The notes below the pieces were generated by a model. That model did no database searches, had not been told where the DNA came from, and saw only the letters and a list, made by a program, of their open reading frames with translations. Below, piece after piece: positions 36,759 through 45,520 of a stretch of 64,000 nt of DNA. Origin of the DNA: Kaistia terrae (GTDB taxonomy: Bacteria > Pseudomonadota > Alphaproteobacteria > Rhizobiales > Kaistiaceae); assembly GCF_026344005.1 (NCBI RefSeq), contig NZ_JAPKNH010000004.1, forward strand, positions 434,001-498,000, in the 5' to 3' direction. The stretch's first letter is position 1, and the number at the start of each line of letters is the position of its first letter. The position numbers and the translations under genes were made by a program.

Positions 36759-37073
36759 ATGACCGAATACCGTCAACACATCGACAGCCTGCGCCAATTG
36801 ATTTCCGGCGCCACCGCGACCGACGCCTGGGGACGAAAGCCGCAGATCGCCTTCCATGTCGAAATGTGCCTCGGTCATGTCGGCTGGAGCGAGGGGATCG
36901 GCGCGGCGGCGACCGACATGACGGCGCGCTGCTACGAATATCTGAAGATCGCCAGTCGTCCTTCGGCCGTCGAAGCCGAGGCCTTGGCGCTTGCCCTGCG
37001 AGAGGCGCTGGCGGCAATCGACGGTTTCGAGCGCGCGCTGGATGAAGCCGCAAGCGAAACGCGCGGCGCTTGA
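36759..37073 (+). CDS. Unknown small helical protein
   Basis: A 104-residue, probably all-helical soluble protein (MTEYRQHIDSLRQLISGA, then AFHVEMCLGHVGWSEGIGA and ALALALREALAAIDGFERAL). It has no signal peptide or known motif. The upstream frame is open but Arg-rich and does not look coding. It is divergent from purD, with 201 bases between, and convergent with the GNAT gene. I do not recognise a family; codon use supports it being real. Confidence 0.65.
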   Translation: MTEYRQHIDSLRQLISGATATDAWGRKPQIAFHVEMCLGHVGWSEGIGAAATDMTARCYEYLKIASRPSAVEAEALALALREALAAIDGFERALDEAASETRGA

Positions 37074-37137
37074 AGATCAACGCTGTCCTCGGCTTCAAGC
37101 CCGCGTTCCGACGCCCGCTTGCCGACCCTTTCGCGCC

Positions 37138-37623
37138 TCAGCGAAGCGCCCGCGCCATGAAGCGCGTGCCGGCGACCGGCGTTTCGTAATAGGGCGCTAT
37201 GGGGGCGAAGCCTGCCTGTTCGTAGAGCGAGATCGCGGCCTGCATGCTCGGCAGCGTGTCGAGCAACATGCGCCGATAGCCGATCTGTTCCGCCGCCGAG
37301 ACCACGGCCGTCAAAAGGGCACGGCCTACGCCAAGTCCGCGCCCGGCCGGCGCGACATAAAGCCGTTTCATCTCGCACTCTCCCGGATCCGGCAGCGGGC
37401 GCAAACCGACGCAGCCGAGCGCCGCGCCCTCGACGCCGCGTGCCAGCAGCAGCGCTCCGGCCGGCGGCGCGTATTTGCCGGGCATTGCCAGCATCTCGGC
37501 TTCGAAATCCTGAAAAGCGAGGTCGATCGGCAGCGAAGCGGCATAGGCGCGGATCAGCGCGACCGCGTCGCTCAAATCGCGTTCGGTGCCGATGGGATCG
37601 ATGCTGAAGCGGCGCGGAAGCAT
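37138..37623 (-). CDS. GNAT family N-acetyltransferase
   Basis: A 161-residue acetyl-CoA-dependent acetyltransferase. Motif A (CoA pyrophosphate loop) is KRLYVAPAGRGLGVGRALL, with RxxGxG; motif B is ISLYEQAGF near the C-terminus. The N-terminal half is MLPRRFSIDPIGTERDLSDAVALIRAYAASL. The substrate cannot be predicted; small-molecule or protein lysine acetylation are both possible. It stands alone between two genes of opposite strand, in front of ubiA. Confidence 0.9.
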   Translation of the reverse strand: MLPRRFSIDPIGTERDLSDAVALIRAYAASLPIDLAFQDFEAEMLAMPGKYAPPAGALLLARGVEGAALGCVGLRPLPDPGECEMKRLYVAPAGRGLGVGRALLTAVVSAAEQIGYRRMLLDTLPSMQAAISLYEQAGFAPIAPYYETPVAGTRFMARALR

Positions 37624-37755
37624 GTCTGGAGCCTAGCGTCGCCGCGAAGGGGCAGCAATCACCGGATGCGGGCGGGCGCGAGACCTTGCAACAAGCGGTC
37701 GCGTGGGCGCGCGTGCCGAACTGGTGTATGAAAGGCGCTCCCACGACCGAACCGG

Positions 37756-38691
37756 ATGCGCCTGATGAGCCTGAGCCATGGAACCGTTGCCGACGCTGAC
37801 CGGGGCAATTGGGTCGATCATTATGCGCCGCTCTGGCTCCGGCCTTACGCCCGACTGGCGCGCTGGGATCGGCCGATAGGCTGGTGGTTGCTGTTGTTGC
37901 CCTGCTGGTGGTCGGCAGCGCTGGCCAGCAATGCCGCTGGCGCGACTTGGCCCAATTTCGCGCATCTCGTCCTGTTCCTGATCGGCGCGGTCGCCATGCG
38001 TGGCGCCGGTTGCACCTATAACGACATTGTCGATCGCGATCTCGACGCCGGCGTCGCCCGCACGCGCTCGCGGCCGATTCCAAGCGGTCAGGTCCGCGTC
38101 CGCGATGCCAAGATCTTCCTGCTGATTCAGGCGCTGGCCGGCCTTGCCGTGCTGTTGTCGCTGAACTGGTTTTCGGTGCTGCTTGGCCTCGGCTCGCTGG
38201 TGGTCGTCGCCGCCTATCCGTTCATGAAGCGGATCACCGACTGGCCGCAATTCGTGCTTGGCCTCGCGTTTTCCTGGGGCGCGCTGATGGGCTGGTCGGC
38301 CTGGTTCGGCAGCTTGTCGCCGGCGCCGATCCTGCTCTATGCCGGCGGCGTGCTGTGGACGATCGGCTATGACACGATCTATGCGCTGCAGGACATCGAG
38401 GACGACAAGATCATGGGCGTCCGCTCGACCGCGCGGCTGTTCGGCGACCGCGCGCCGCAGATTGTCGGCCTGCTCTATGCCGGTGCGGTGCTGCTGTTTG
38501 CCGGCGCCCTCTGGATGGTCGGTGTCGGTTGGGCGGCCTGGCTCGCTCTCGCTCTGTTCGCAGTCCATCTCGCCTGGCAGGTCGTCCGGGTCCGGCTCGA
38601 CGACGAACCGCTGGCGCTGCGCCTGTTCAAATCCAATCGCGACGCGGGGCTGATCCTGTTCGCGGGCCTTGTGATCGACGGCTTGATCTGA
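37756..38691 (+). CDS. ubiA: 4-hydroxybenzoate polyprenyltransferase
   Basis: A 311-residue membrane prenyltransferase attaching the polyprenyl tail to 4-hydroxybenzoate in ubiquinone synthesis. Both aspartate-rich metal/diphosphate motifs are present: NDIVDRDLD at residues 89-97 (with RTRSRP after it) and DTIYALQDIEDDKIMGVRST. About eight or nine hydrophobic helices follow the N-terminal YARLARWDRPIGWWLLLLPCWW. It is alone in its direction, between the GNAT gene and the methyltransferase gene. Confidence 0.93.
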   Translation: MRLMSLSHGTVADADRGNWVDHYAPLWLRPYARLARWDRPIGWWLLLLPCWWSAALASNAAGATWPNFAHLVLFLIGAVAMRGAGCTYNDIVDRDLDAGVARTRSRPIPSGQVRVRDAKIFLLIQALAGLAVLLSLNWFSVLLGLGSLVVVAAYPFMKRITDWPQFVLGLAFSWGALMGWSAWFGSLSPAPILLYAGGVLWTIGYDTIYALQDIEDDKIMGVRSTARLFGDRAPQIVGLLYAGAVLLFAGALWMVGVGWAAWLALALFAVHLAWQVVRVRLDDEPLALRLFKSNRDAGLILFAGLVIDGLI

Positions 38692-38825
38692 CGGCAGTCC
38701 TGCCGGCCGCTTTCGCGTTCACGAACAAATCACTTGAAGATCGAACCCATGTCGGGCGCTATCTGGCGCTCGCATTGCCTTCGATTGGAGATTTTCACAA
38801 AGGATTTGTTTGGGAGCGATAGCAT

Positions 38826-39851
38826 ATGTCCGCAGAACAGCTTGCATCCGCCTCCGATGTTAATCCCGCCGCCATCGTCGATGCCATGCTCGGCTTCCAC
38901 AAGACAGCCGCGCTCAAGGCCGCTATCGAACTGGATCTTTTCACGGCGATCGCGGCCGGAAGCGATACGCCTGAACTGTTGGCCGGCGCGACCGGATCGG
39001 CCGAGCGGGGGGTGCGTATCCTGGGCGATTTTCTCACGACGGCGGGCTTCCTGACCAAGGATGGCGCGCGCTACGGGTTGACGCCATCGAGCCAGGTGTT
39101 TCTCGACCGCAAGTCGCCCGCCTATATGGGTGGGGTCGCCGATTTCCTGACCGCGCCGGAGAATCTGGAGCTCTTTCTCGATAATCCCGCCGCCTATGTG
39201 CGCAATGGCGGCTCGCCAGGCCTCGCCAACATGGCGCCGGATCATCCGGTCTGGCTGAAGTTCGCCGAGGCGATGATCCCCTTCGTCGGCGTCAGCGCCG
39301 CTGGCGTCGCCGCCGAGGTCGCTAGTTGGCCGAAGCCGCCGCGAAAAATCCTCGATATCGCCGCCGGACACGGCATGTTCGGCATTCTAGTCGCCAAGGC
39401 CTTGCCGAATGCCGAGATCACGGCGGTCGACTGGGCGGCAGTCCTGGAACTGGCGAGGCGCAATGCCGAGAAGGCGGGCGTCGCCGGACGTTATCGGACG
39501 ATTGCCGGCAGCGCTTTCGATGTCGATTGGGGGAGGGACTACGATCTCATCCTGCTGCCGAACTTCCTGCATCATTTCGATGAGGAAACCTGCACCCTGC
39601 TTCTGCGGAAGGTGAAGGCGAGCCTTGCTCCCGACGGGCGGGTGATCGCGGTCGAGTTCGTGCCGAACGAGGACCGCGTCTCGCCGCCCTTCGCGGCGGC
39701 GTTCGCGCTGGTGATGCTGGCGACGACGCCGCGTGGCGACGCCTATACGACGAGCGGCTTGAGCGCCATGGCGCGAGCTGCCGGCTTCGGCGGCGTCTCG
39801 GTCCGAGCCTTGCCGCCAACGCCCGCCAGCCTGGTCCTGTTCGAGCCGTGA
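38826..39851 (+). CDS. O-methyltransferase family 2-like SAM methyltransferase
   Basis: A 341-residue protein of the COMT/hydroxyindole-type group. Residues 12-100 form the winged-helix dimerisation domain (VDAMLGFHKTAALKAAIELDLFTAIAAG). The SAM site is ILDIAAGHGMFGILVAKALPNA, and the catalytic region is the LPNFLHHFDEETCTLLLRKVKASLAPDG segment, which has the His of the HH-pair. The C-terminus ends LVLFEP. Plant and bacterial relatives methylate phenolic or polyketide hydroxyls; the substrate is unknown. A polyketide or pigment link is not supported by neighbours. Confidence 0.88.
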   Translation: MSAEQLASASDVNPAAIVDAMLGFHKTAALKAAIELDLFTAIAAGSDTPELLAGATGSAERGVRILGDFLTTAGFLTKDGARYGLTPSSQVFLDRKSPAYMGGVADFLTAPENLELFLDNPAAYVRNGGSPGLANMAPDHPVWLKFAEAMIPFVGVSAAGVAAEVASWPKPPRKILDIAAGHGMFGILVAKALPNAEITAVDWAAVLELARRNAEKAGVAGRYRTIAGSAFDVDWGRDYDLILLPNFLHHFDEETCTLLLRKVKASLAPDGRVIAVEFVPNEDRVSPPFAAAFALVMLATTPRGDAYTTSGLSAMARAAGFGGVSVRALPPTPASLVLFEP

Positions 39852-39863
39852 GGGCGCGAGAGT

Positions 39864-40460
39864 TTAGTCGCGGGCGATGATCTCGCGGGCGTAGAGCGTC
39901 TCGACTTCCTTGTAGAAGCCGGTCTTGCGGCGCTTCAGGAAGCGCGGGCGACGGCCCTTCAGCGAAGACGGCGACCGGCGGGACATGGGCTGGCCGACGA
40001 CCAGCTGGCCCATCTGGTCGAGCGGCGCGCGGACGGTGCCGTCGCCATCGACGATCAGCAGCGGCAGTCCGAGCGCGCGGCCCCAGGCCTGCCAGTCGGC
40101 GGCGACATCCTCGCCATCGCCCAGGTCCTCAAGCACGACCAGCGGCAGCGACATCGACGGATCGCGGTGCATCAGTTCGACGACGGTGTGGATCGCGCCG
40201 GTTTCGGCATCGCCCGTCATGCGGACGGCGACGCCGCGAAAGGCGCTGACCGGGGTGGAGAGGGTGGTCGGGATGCCGCCGAGGCGACGCTTGACGATCG
40301 CCTGCTGGCGATCGATGTAGACCGACGGCGTGGTGGCGGAAGCGGGGCCGGCGAGGGCGGCGGAATAGCGAACCGGCAGCGCGAAGGGGTCGAGACGCAG
40401 GTCGTTACCAAGGGCGCCAGATGCCTGAACCGATGCGTTTGCCATTGCCTTGCACTCCAT
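39864..40460 (-). CDS. DUF6101-like protein
   Basis: A 198-residue protein that resembles the DUF6101 family of Rhizobiales (identification from memory, moderate). It has a beta-rich core (LDPFALPVRYSA, VYIDRQQAIVKRRLGGIPTTL, FRGVAVRM) and a strongly basic C-terminus (SPSSLKGRRPRFLKRRKTGFYKEVETLYAREI). No catalytic motif or signal peptide is visible. ATG 40460 has GAGG seven bases upstream; a GTG lies one codon before. It is convergent with the methyltransferase gene and separated from the oxidase gene by a long gap. Confidence 0.75.
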   Translation of the reverse strand: MECKAMANASVQASGALGNDLRLDPFALPVRYSAALAGPASATTPSVYIDRQQAIVKRRLGGIPTTLSTPVSAFRGVAVRMTGDAETGAIHTVVELMHRDPSMSLPLVVLEDLGDGEDVAADWQAWGRALGLPLLIVDGDGTVRAPLDQMGQLVVGQPMSRRSPSSLKGRRPRFLKRRKTGFYKEVETLYAREIIARD

Positions 40461-40900
40461 CACTGCCTCGCTTCGGTCCGGTTAACAGGACCTTAAGGGG
40501 TTGGCCCGGTTGGCTGGGCCCGCTCTCTGTTGAAGCGACAATGCCATGCGATCCGCCATATAGAGCTTAAGGGACATGGTTAACGCCCCGGCGATGATGG
40601 GCAGGGTTAGCGTCTGGTGATCGAAGACGGTTGACGAAAACTTGCTGAAATAAGGCACGCCACCCGGCAATGGCGGCAGCCCGCCAATTTCGCACGAAGC
40701 GGACGCGGCGCGTGTCGGCGGTGTTCGTGCAGGACGGGATCGACGAGGCTGTGCAGAGGTGGAGCATCCCGCTATGGGCGGGGTGGCGCGGCGGACAAGA
40801 GTGTCAACTTTTGCGACGGGTGCGATGCTCGGGGCGTCAATATTCGGGCGAGGGGAAGTCGCGCACTTTCGCGACAGGACGCCTCGGCCAGGCTCACGCA
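40461..40900. other. Intergenic region, unassigned
   Basis: 440 bases with no confident gene. A 66-codon frame on the minus strand (40567-40767) reads MLHLCTASSIPSC...VNHVP with a basic, Trp-containing middle (RFVRNWRAAAIAGW), but it has no ribosome site or family I recognise. A TTGACA-like hexamer sits at about 40805-40811 on the minus strand. Confidence 0.4.
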
Positions 40901-40903
40901 AGA

Positions 40904-41022
40904 CCCTCACCCAACCCTCTCCCGCGAGCGGGCGAGGGCTTTTCGGCCGGCTTGGCGTCGATGGGGAGGCTGGGCGCGGTGCGCTCCCTCTCCCGCTCGC
41001 GGGAGAGGGTTGGGGTGAGGGG
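40904..41022. repeat. Interspersed repeat, family R2 (paired palindromes)
   Basis: CCCTCTCCCGCGAGCGGG and its mirror CCCGCTCGCGGGAGAGGG are about 60 bases apart, with flanking CCCTCACCCAA and TTGGGGTGAGGG arms that make a large inverted repeat. The same family is at 57798-57930 and singly at 32416-32453. Confidence 0.85.
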
Positions 41023-41038
41023 CTGTCGGCGAAGGCTC

Positions 41039-42466
41039 TCAGGGCAGCAGCATCTTGCCGGGGTTCAAGATCCCGTTCGGGTCGAGCGCCTGCTTGATCG
41101 AGTGCATCATCGCCATCGCGACAGGGCCTTTTGCCGCCGGCAGCAGGTCGCGCTTCAGGCGGCCGATGCCGTGCTCGGCCGAGATCGAGCCGTGATAGCG
41201 CGCGACGATGCCATGGATCAGCGCGTTGACCTCGTCCCAGCGATCGAGAAACGCCTGCTTGTCGGCGCCGATCGGCTGCGTGATGTTGAAATGGATGTTG
41301 CCGTCGCCGAGATGGCCGAACGGAACCGGCCGGCAACCGGGCACGAACGCCTCTATCGCCGCGATGGCCTCTTTCAGAAAGGCCGGCACGCTGGCGACCG
41401 GCACGGAAACGTCGTGCTTGATCGAGCCGCCTTCCGGCTTCTGCGCTTCCGACATGCCGTGCCGCATCCGCCAGAACGTGTTTCGGTCGGCCAGCGACTG
41501 GGCGATGGCGGCGTCGGCAACGACGCCTCGCTCGAAGGCGGTGGCGAGGATGTCTTCGATCGCGCCGGCGGCGGCCTCGTCGGAATGGCCCGATGAGATT
41601 TCCATCAGGGCATACCAGGGCGCCGGGGTGGTGAGCGGATCGCGCGAGCCGGGGATATGGCGCAGCACGAAATCGACGCCGATGCGCGGCATGAGTTCGA
41701 AGCCGGTCAGATCATGGCCGGCGCGGTCGCGCGCGAGGTTGAACAAGGCGAGCGCCGCCTCCGGGTCGGCCAGCGCCGCGAAGGCGACCGCCTGGCCTTT
41801 TGGACGCGGATAAAGCTTCAGGACGGCGGCGGTGACGACGCCGAGCGTGCCTTCGCCGCCGATGAATAGCTGCTTCATGTCGTAGCCGGTATTGTCCTTG
41901 CGCAGCGCGCCAAGACATTCCCAGATCCGGCCGTCCGCCAGCACAACCTCAAGACCCAGCACGAGATCGCGCATGTTGCCATAGGCGAGAACGGCGGTGC
42001 CGCCGGCATTGGTCGAAATATTGCCGCCGATCCGGCACGAGCCCTCGGAGCCGAGCGAGAGGGGAAACAGCCGGTCGGCCGCTTCGGCCGCGTTCTGCAC
42101 GTCGGCGAGAATCGCGCCGGCTTCCGCCGTCAGCGAATATCCCTCGGCATCGACGGCGCGGATTTTCGTCATCCGGTCGAGCGAGAGCACGATTTCGTTG
42201 CCGCTGGCGTCGGGAACCTGTCCGCCGACCAGGCCGGTATTGCCGCTTTGCGGCACGATGGCGGTACGCGTCTCATTCGCCAGCGCGAGGATGGCCGAAA
42301 CCTCGGCGGTCGAGCCGGGACGGAGCACCAGCGGCGTCTCGCCCAGATATTTGTCGCGCCATTCCATCCGGTAGGGATGGGTCGCTTCAGGGGCGGTGAG
42401 GGCGGCGCCCGGAGCCACAAGGGCGGCGAAGCGGGCGAGGAGTTCGGGCGTCGGGCGGTTCAACAT
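41039..42466 (-). CDS. FAD-binding oxidoreductase, D-lactate/glycolate dehydrogenase-like
   Basis: A 475-residue flavoprotein of the GlcD/VAO family. The PCMH-type FAD domain shows PLVLRPGSTAEVSAILALANE, VPQSGNTGLVGG, SCRIGGNISTNAGGTAVLAYGNMRDLVLG and the C-terminal FAD-linked oxidase cap (LPAAKGPVAMAMMHSIKQALDP, then NPGKML). It likely oxidises a D-2-hydroxyacid (lactate, glycolate or hydroxyglutarate); the substrate is not resolvable. The start at 42466 (MLNRPTPELLARF) fits the family; the upstream open frame has no homology. It is convergent neither with an electron-acceptor partner nor with glcEF, so it probably passes electrons to quinone or cytochrome directly. Confidence 0.87.
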   Translation of the reverse strand: MLNRPTPELLARFAALVAPGAALTAPEATHPYRMEWRDKYLGETPLVLRPGSTAEVSAILALANETRTAIVPQSGNTGLVGGQVPDASGNEIVLSLDRMTKIRAVDAEGYSLTAEAGAILADVQNAAEAADRLFPLSLGSEGSCRIGGNISTNAGGTAVLAYGNMRDLVLGLEVVLADGRIWECLGALRKDNTGYDMKQLFIGGEGTLGVVTAAVLKLYPRPKGQAVAFAALADPEAALALFNLARDRAGHDLTGFELMPRIGVDFVLRHIPGSRDPLTTPAPWYALMEISSGHSDEAAAGAIEDILATAFERGVVADAAIAQSLADRNTFWRMRHGMSEAQKPEGGSIKHDVSVPVASVPAFLKEAIAAIEAFVPGCRPVPFGHLGDGNIHFNITQPIGADKQAFLDRWDEVNALIHGIVARYHGSISAEHGIGRLKRDLLPAAKGPVAMAMMHSIKQALDPNGILNPGKMLLP

Positions 42467-42547
42467 GATGGCGGGATTCGATCCTAGCTGACGGCCAGCA
42501 GGATACGCATCTCGGGGCCCTTGTCGAAAGGCGGCAGCGCTCCGGAC

Positions 42548-42585
42548 AAAAAAATATCGCCGGCCTGCATGGGCAGGCCGGCGAT
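42548..42585 (-). terminator. Intrinsic terminator of the DUF3300 gene
   Basis: A 13-bp stem ATCGCCGGCCTGC/GCAGGCCGGCGAT with an ATGG loop and an A-run on its left side, which reads as a T-run on the minus strand, 48 bases after the DUF3300 stop. Confidence 0.85.
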
Positions 42586-42632
42586 GGGTTCGATCGGTGG
42601 CGCGTCGCCGCGCCACCGTATTTCAGCCGAGA

Positions 42633-44384
42633 CTAGCGGCAGTTCTGACCCGGCCGGCAATTGCGGTTGCGGTTCTGCTGCGGCCGGTTGCGGTTCTGGT
42701 CGTTCGACCGGGCGCGCTGCTGCTGTGGCCGGGCGTTCTGCTGCGGCCGCGCATTCTGGCGCCGTTGCTGCTGCGGACGGGCATTCTGGCCCGGACGCTG
42801 CTGTGGCCGAGCGTTCTGACCCGGACGCTGCTGCGGCCTGGCGTTCTGGTTCGGCCGCTGTTGCGGACGAGCATTCTGGTTCGGCCGCTGTTGGGGACGG
42901 GCGTTCTGGTTCGGCCGCTGTTGCGGGCGCGCATTCTGGTTGGGCCGCTGCTGCGGGCGTGCATTTTGCGCCGGACGCGACGGACGCGTTGCCTCGGGCC
43001 GGTTCGGACGATTGCCCGGACGGCTCTCGGCACCGGGGCGACCTGCCTCGGGGCGCGACGGACGCGTGTTCGCGGGCCGCTCGGGCCGATTCGGACGAGC
43101 ATTCTCGCTGCCCGGACGGTTCGGGCGGTTATTTTCGCTGCCGGGCCGGTTCGGACGGTTGTTCTCCGAGCCCGGACGATTCGGCCGGTTGTTCTCGGAA
43201 CCGGGGCGATTGGGCCGGTTGTTTTCGCTACCCGGACGGTTGGGGCGATTGTTCTCGGAACCGGGCCGGTTCGGACGGCCGTTTTCCGCGCCCGGACGGT
43301 TCGGGCGGTTGTTTTCGCTGCCGGGCCGGTTGGGGCGGTTGTTCTCGCCGGGACGATTCGGGCGATTGCCTTCACCGGGCCGGTTCGGACGATTGCCGTC
43401 GCCGGGGCGATTGCCATCAGGACGATCGGGGCGGTTCGGACGGTTGGGGCGATCCGGCCGATTCGGCCGATCGGGCTGCCAGGCGCCCGGCGGACGCGGA
43501 CGGTGCGGGCGGTTATTCCAACCGGGGCTGCCATGCCAATGATGGTTGACCCACACATTGTTCCAGCCGCGGTTGTTCCAGCCCCAGCGATTGTTCCAGC
43601 TCGAGCCGACGAGAACGGCGGTGCCGAAAATCAGCGCGCCGGTTGCGGCGGTCGTGAACACGTCGGCGGAATTATAGACCGGGACATAGATCCGCTCCGG
43701 CTGGGCCGGGGCGATCGAGATGACGCGCGGCGCACTCGACGTCGCCGGCTGGACGGTGACCACCTGCTGCGGCGTCGTGTTCAGGTTGCCGACCTTCTCG
43801 GCCTGCGCGCGCAGCAGCTGGATGACGGTGGCGACATCTTCCGGCTGGCGGTCGAAGGCGAAACCGAGCGACTCGGTCCATTCCTCATGGTCGACCAGCA
43901 TCTCGATCACGGAAGGGAAGCGCATCAGCGCGACGACAGGCGCGTCGAGGCCAAGCTTCTCGGCCTCGGTATAATCCTCGGCTTCGATCGCCTTCGGGTT
44001 GGCGCTAAGCCATTCATCGGCCTTGAGGAGTTGATCCGGCGTCGTGCTGGCCGAAAGCACCAGGGCGAGCAGCGGATCCGGATAAAGCGCGATCGGGCCG
44101 AGCAGGAATTCGAGATCGGAGACCGTGTAGAGATCCGCATCCTCGTCGGCCGTCGATGCGGCGGCGGCTTCTGCCGCGCCTGGCACCTTGTCGGGCAGGG
44201 CTGGAGCGGATTGCGGCGCGGCGGGGGCCGGCTGGGTTTCGTTCTGGGCGACCTTGATGGGCGCTACCAGGGTTTCTGCGAGCACGGGATAGATTGTCGT
44301 CGACCAGCCAAAGACGGCGGCGACCGCGAGTCGGGAATAATTGCCTGTTCCGAACCAGACCTTGTCTTTTAGTCTTGGCACCAT
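42633..44384 (-). CDS. DUF3300 protein with Asn/Arg/Pro repeat tail
   Basis: A 583-residue exported protein. A signal-type hydrophobic segment (RLAVAAVFGWSTTIYPVLA) starts it. DUF3300 spans about residues 80-260: LEFLLGPIALYPDPLLALVLSASTTPDQLLKADEWLSAN, then GFAFDRQPEDVATVIQLLRAQAEKVGNLNTTPQQ. A WNNRGWNN-rich stretch follows. The C-terminal half is two tandem-repeat blocks: about a dozen nine-residue units of the type NRPNRPGSE (nucleotides 43080-43440) and roughly seven ten-residue units of the type QNARPQQRPN (42725-42960). SD AGGAGGCT precedes ATG 44384. DUF3300 has no established role; it is an envelope protein by its export signal. Being highly repetitive, the copy number is prone to change. 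Confidence 0.88.
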   Translation of the reverse strand: MVPRLKDKVWFGTGNYSRLAVAAVFGWSTTIYPVLAETLVAPIKVAQNETQPAPAAPQSAPALPDKVPGAAEAAAASTADEDADLYTVSDLEFLLGPIALYPDPLLALVLSASTTPDQLLKADEWLSANPKAIEAEDYTEAEKLGLDAPVVALMRFPSVIEMLVDHEEWTESLGFAFDRQPEDVATVIQLLRAQAEKVGNLNTTPQQVVTVQPATSSAPRVISIAPAQPERIYVPVYNSADVFTTAATGALIFGTAVLVGSSWNNRWGWNNRGWNNVWVNHHWHGSPGWNNRPHRPRPPGAWQPDRPNRPDRPNRPNRPDRPDGNRPGDGNRPNRPGEGNRPNRPGENNRPNRPGSENNRPNRPGAENGRPNRPGSENNRPNRPGSENNRPNRPGSENNRPNRPGSENNRPNRPGSENNRPNRPGSENARPNRPERPANTRPSRPEAGRPGAESRPGNRPNRPEATRPSRPAQNARPQQRPNQNARPQQRPNQNARPQQRPNQNARPQQRPNQNARPQQRPGQNARPQQRPGQNARPQQQRRQNARPQQNARPQQQRARSNDQNRNRPQQNRNRNCRPGQNCR

Positions 44385-44684
44385 GTCGGAGCCTCCTGTC
44401 GGTCTCGATTGCCGATTGATGGCACAATCAAGCAATCTTCGGTAGCTTTACCCATCGGCACCTAGCCCCATGGTTAAGTTTGGGATGGGGTGCCGGTCTT
44501 TGGGATCGGCAGCCTATATCGGGGCGATTTCAGCGTTTTGAGCAATTCCAATGCGCTAGTGTCCCGCGTTCCGCGACAGGCTTACATCTAGTGTGATGGG
44601 CGACGCCTTGCTTCGCCTTGAAGCGCAATGGACCGTGTGCGATAGGAGGCGCGCCTCCAGACGTACGAAGAGGGAAAAATAGGC
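44385..44684. other. Divergent promoter region between DUF3300 and fabI, with hairpin
   Basis: 300 bases without a gene. An imperfect hairpin at 44457-44494 (GGCACC-bulge-CCCCAT against ATGGGGTGCC) lies between the genes. It must hold the promoters of both DUF3300 and fabI; no regulator site is recognised. Confidence 0.5.
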
Positions 44685-45503
44685 ATGATTGAAGCAGGCG
44701 GTTTGATGAAGGGTAAGCGCGGCCTCGTGCTGGGCGTCGCGAACAACCGGTCGATCGCCTGGGGAATCGCCAAGGCTGCCCACGACCACGGCGCCGAACT
44801 GGCTTTTACCTATCAGGGCGATGCGCTGAAGAAGCGCGTGGAGCCGCTCGCGGCTGAACTCGGCGCGCTGGTCGTCGGTCATTGCGACGTCACCGACGCC
44901 GCCTCGATCGACGCGGTGTTCGCCGAAGTCGAAAAGCAATGGGGCAAGCTCGACTTCCTCGTGCATGCCATCGGCTTTTCCGACAAGGACGAGCTGACCG
45001 GTCGCTACGTCGACACGACCGAAGGCAATTTCAACAAGACCATGCTGATCTCGGTCTACTCGCTGACCGCTGTGACCCAGCGCGCCGAGAAGCTGATGAC
45101 GGATGGCGGCTCGATCCTGACGCTGACCTATTATGGCGCCGAAAAGGTCATGCCGAACTACAACGTCATGGGCGTCGCCAAGGCCGCGCTCGAGGCGAGC
45201 GTTCAGTACCTGGCCGTCGACCTCGGACCGAAGAACATCCGCGTCAACGCGATTTCCGCCGGTCCGATCAAGACGCTGGCCGCTTCCGGTATTGGCGATT
45301 TCCGCTACATCCTGAAGTGGAACGAATACAACGCGCCGCTGCGCCGCACGGTCACGACGGAAGAGGTCGGTGATTCCGGCGTCTATTTCCTGTCGGATCT
45401 GTCGCGCGCGGTGACGGGCGAAGTCCATCACGTCGATTCGGGCTACCACGTTGTCGGCATGAAGGCCGTCGACGCGCCCGATATCTCCGTCATCAAGGAC
45501 TAG
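44685..45503 (+). CDS. fabI: Enoyl-[acyl-carrier-protein] reductase (NADH), FabI
   Basis: A 272-residue short-chain dehydrogenase-type enoyl-ACP reductase, the last step of each type II fatty acid elongation cycle. The Rossmann start is GLVLGVANNRSIAWGIAKA, the FabI-type glycine loop. The active site has YYGAEKVMPNYNVMGVAKAA, with the Tyr-x6-Lys pair characteristic of FabI. The DFRYILKWNEYNAPLRRTVTTEEVG segment is the mobile substrate loop region. It is followed after 17 bases by a histidine phosphatase gene on the same strand. Confidence 0.96.
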   Translation: MIEAGGLMKGKRGLVLGVANNRSIAWGIAKAAHDHGAELAFTYQGDALKKRVEPLAAELGALVVGHCDVTDAASIDAVFAEVEKQWGKLDFLVHAIGFSDKDELTGRYVDTTEGNFNKTMLISVYSLTAVTQRAEKLMTDGGSILTLTYYGAEKVMPNYNVMGVAKAALEASVQYLAVDLGPKNIRVNAISAGPIKTLAASGIGDFRYILKWNEYNAPLRRTVTTEEVGDSGVYFLSDLSRAVTGEVHHVDSGYHVVGMKAVDAPDISVIKD

Positions 45504-45520
45504 CCTGGATTTCTCGGAGC

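Noticed and set aside
42725-43440. Regularly spaced 27-30-base repeats that could suggest a CRISPR array
   Set aside because: There are no unique spacers; repeats are contiguous, in frame and encode protein repeats.
42597-44372. 591-codon plus-strand frame opposite DUF3300
   Set aside because: Low-complexity antisense of the repeat region; the DUF3300 strand has signal peptide, domain, ribosome site and terminator.
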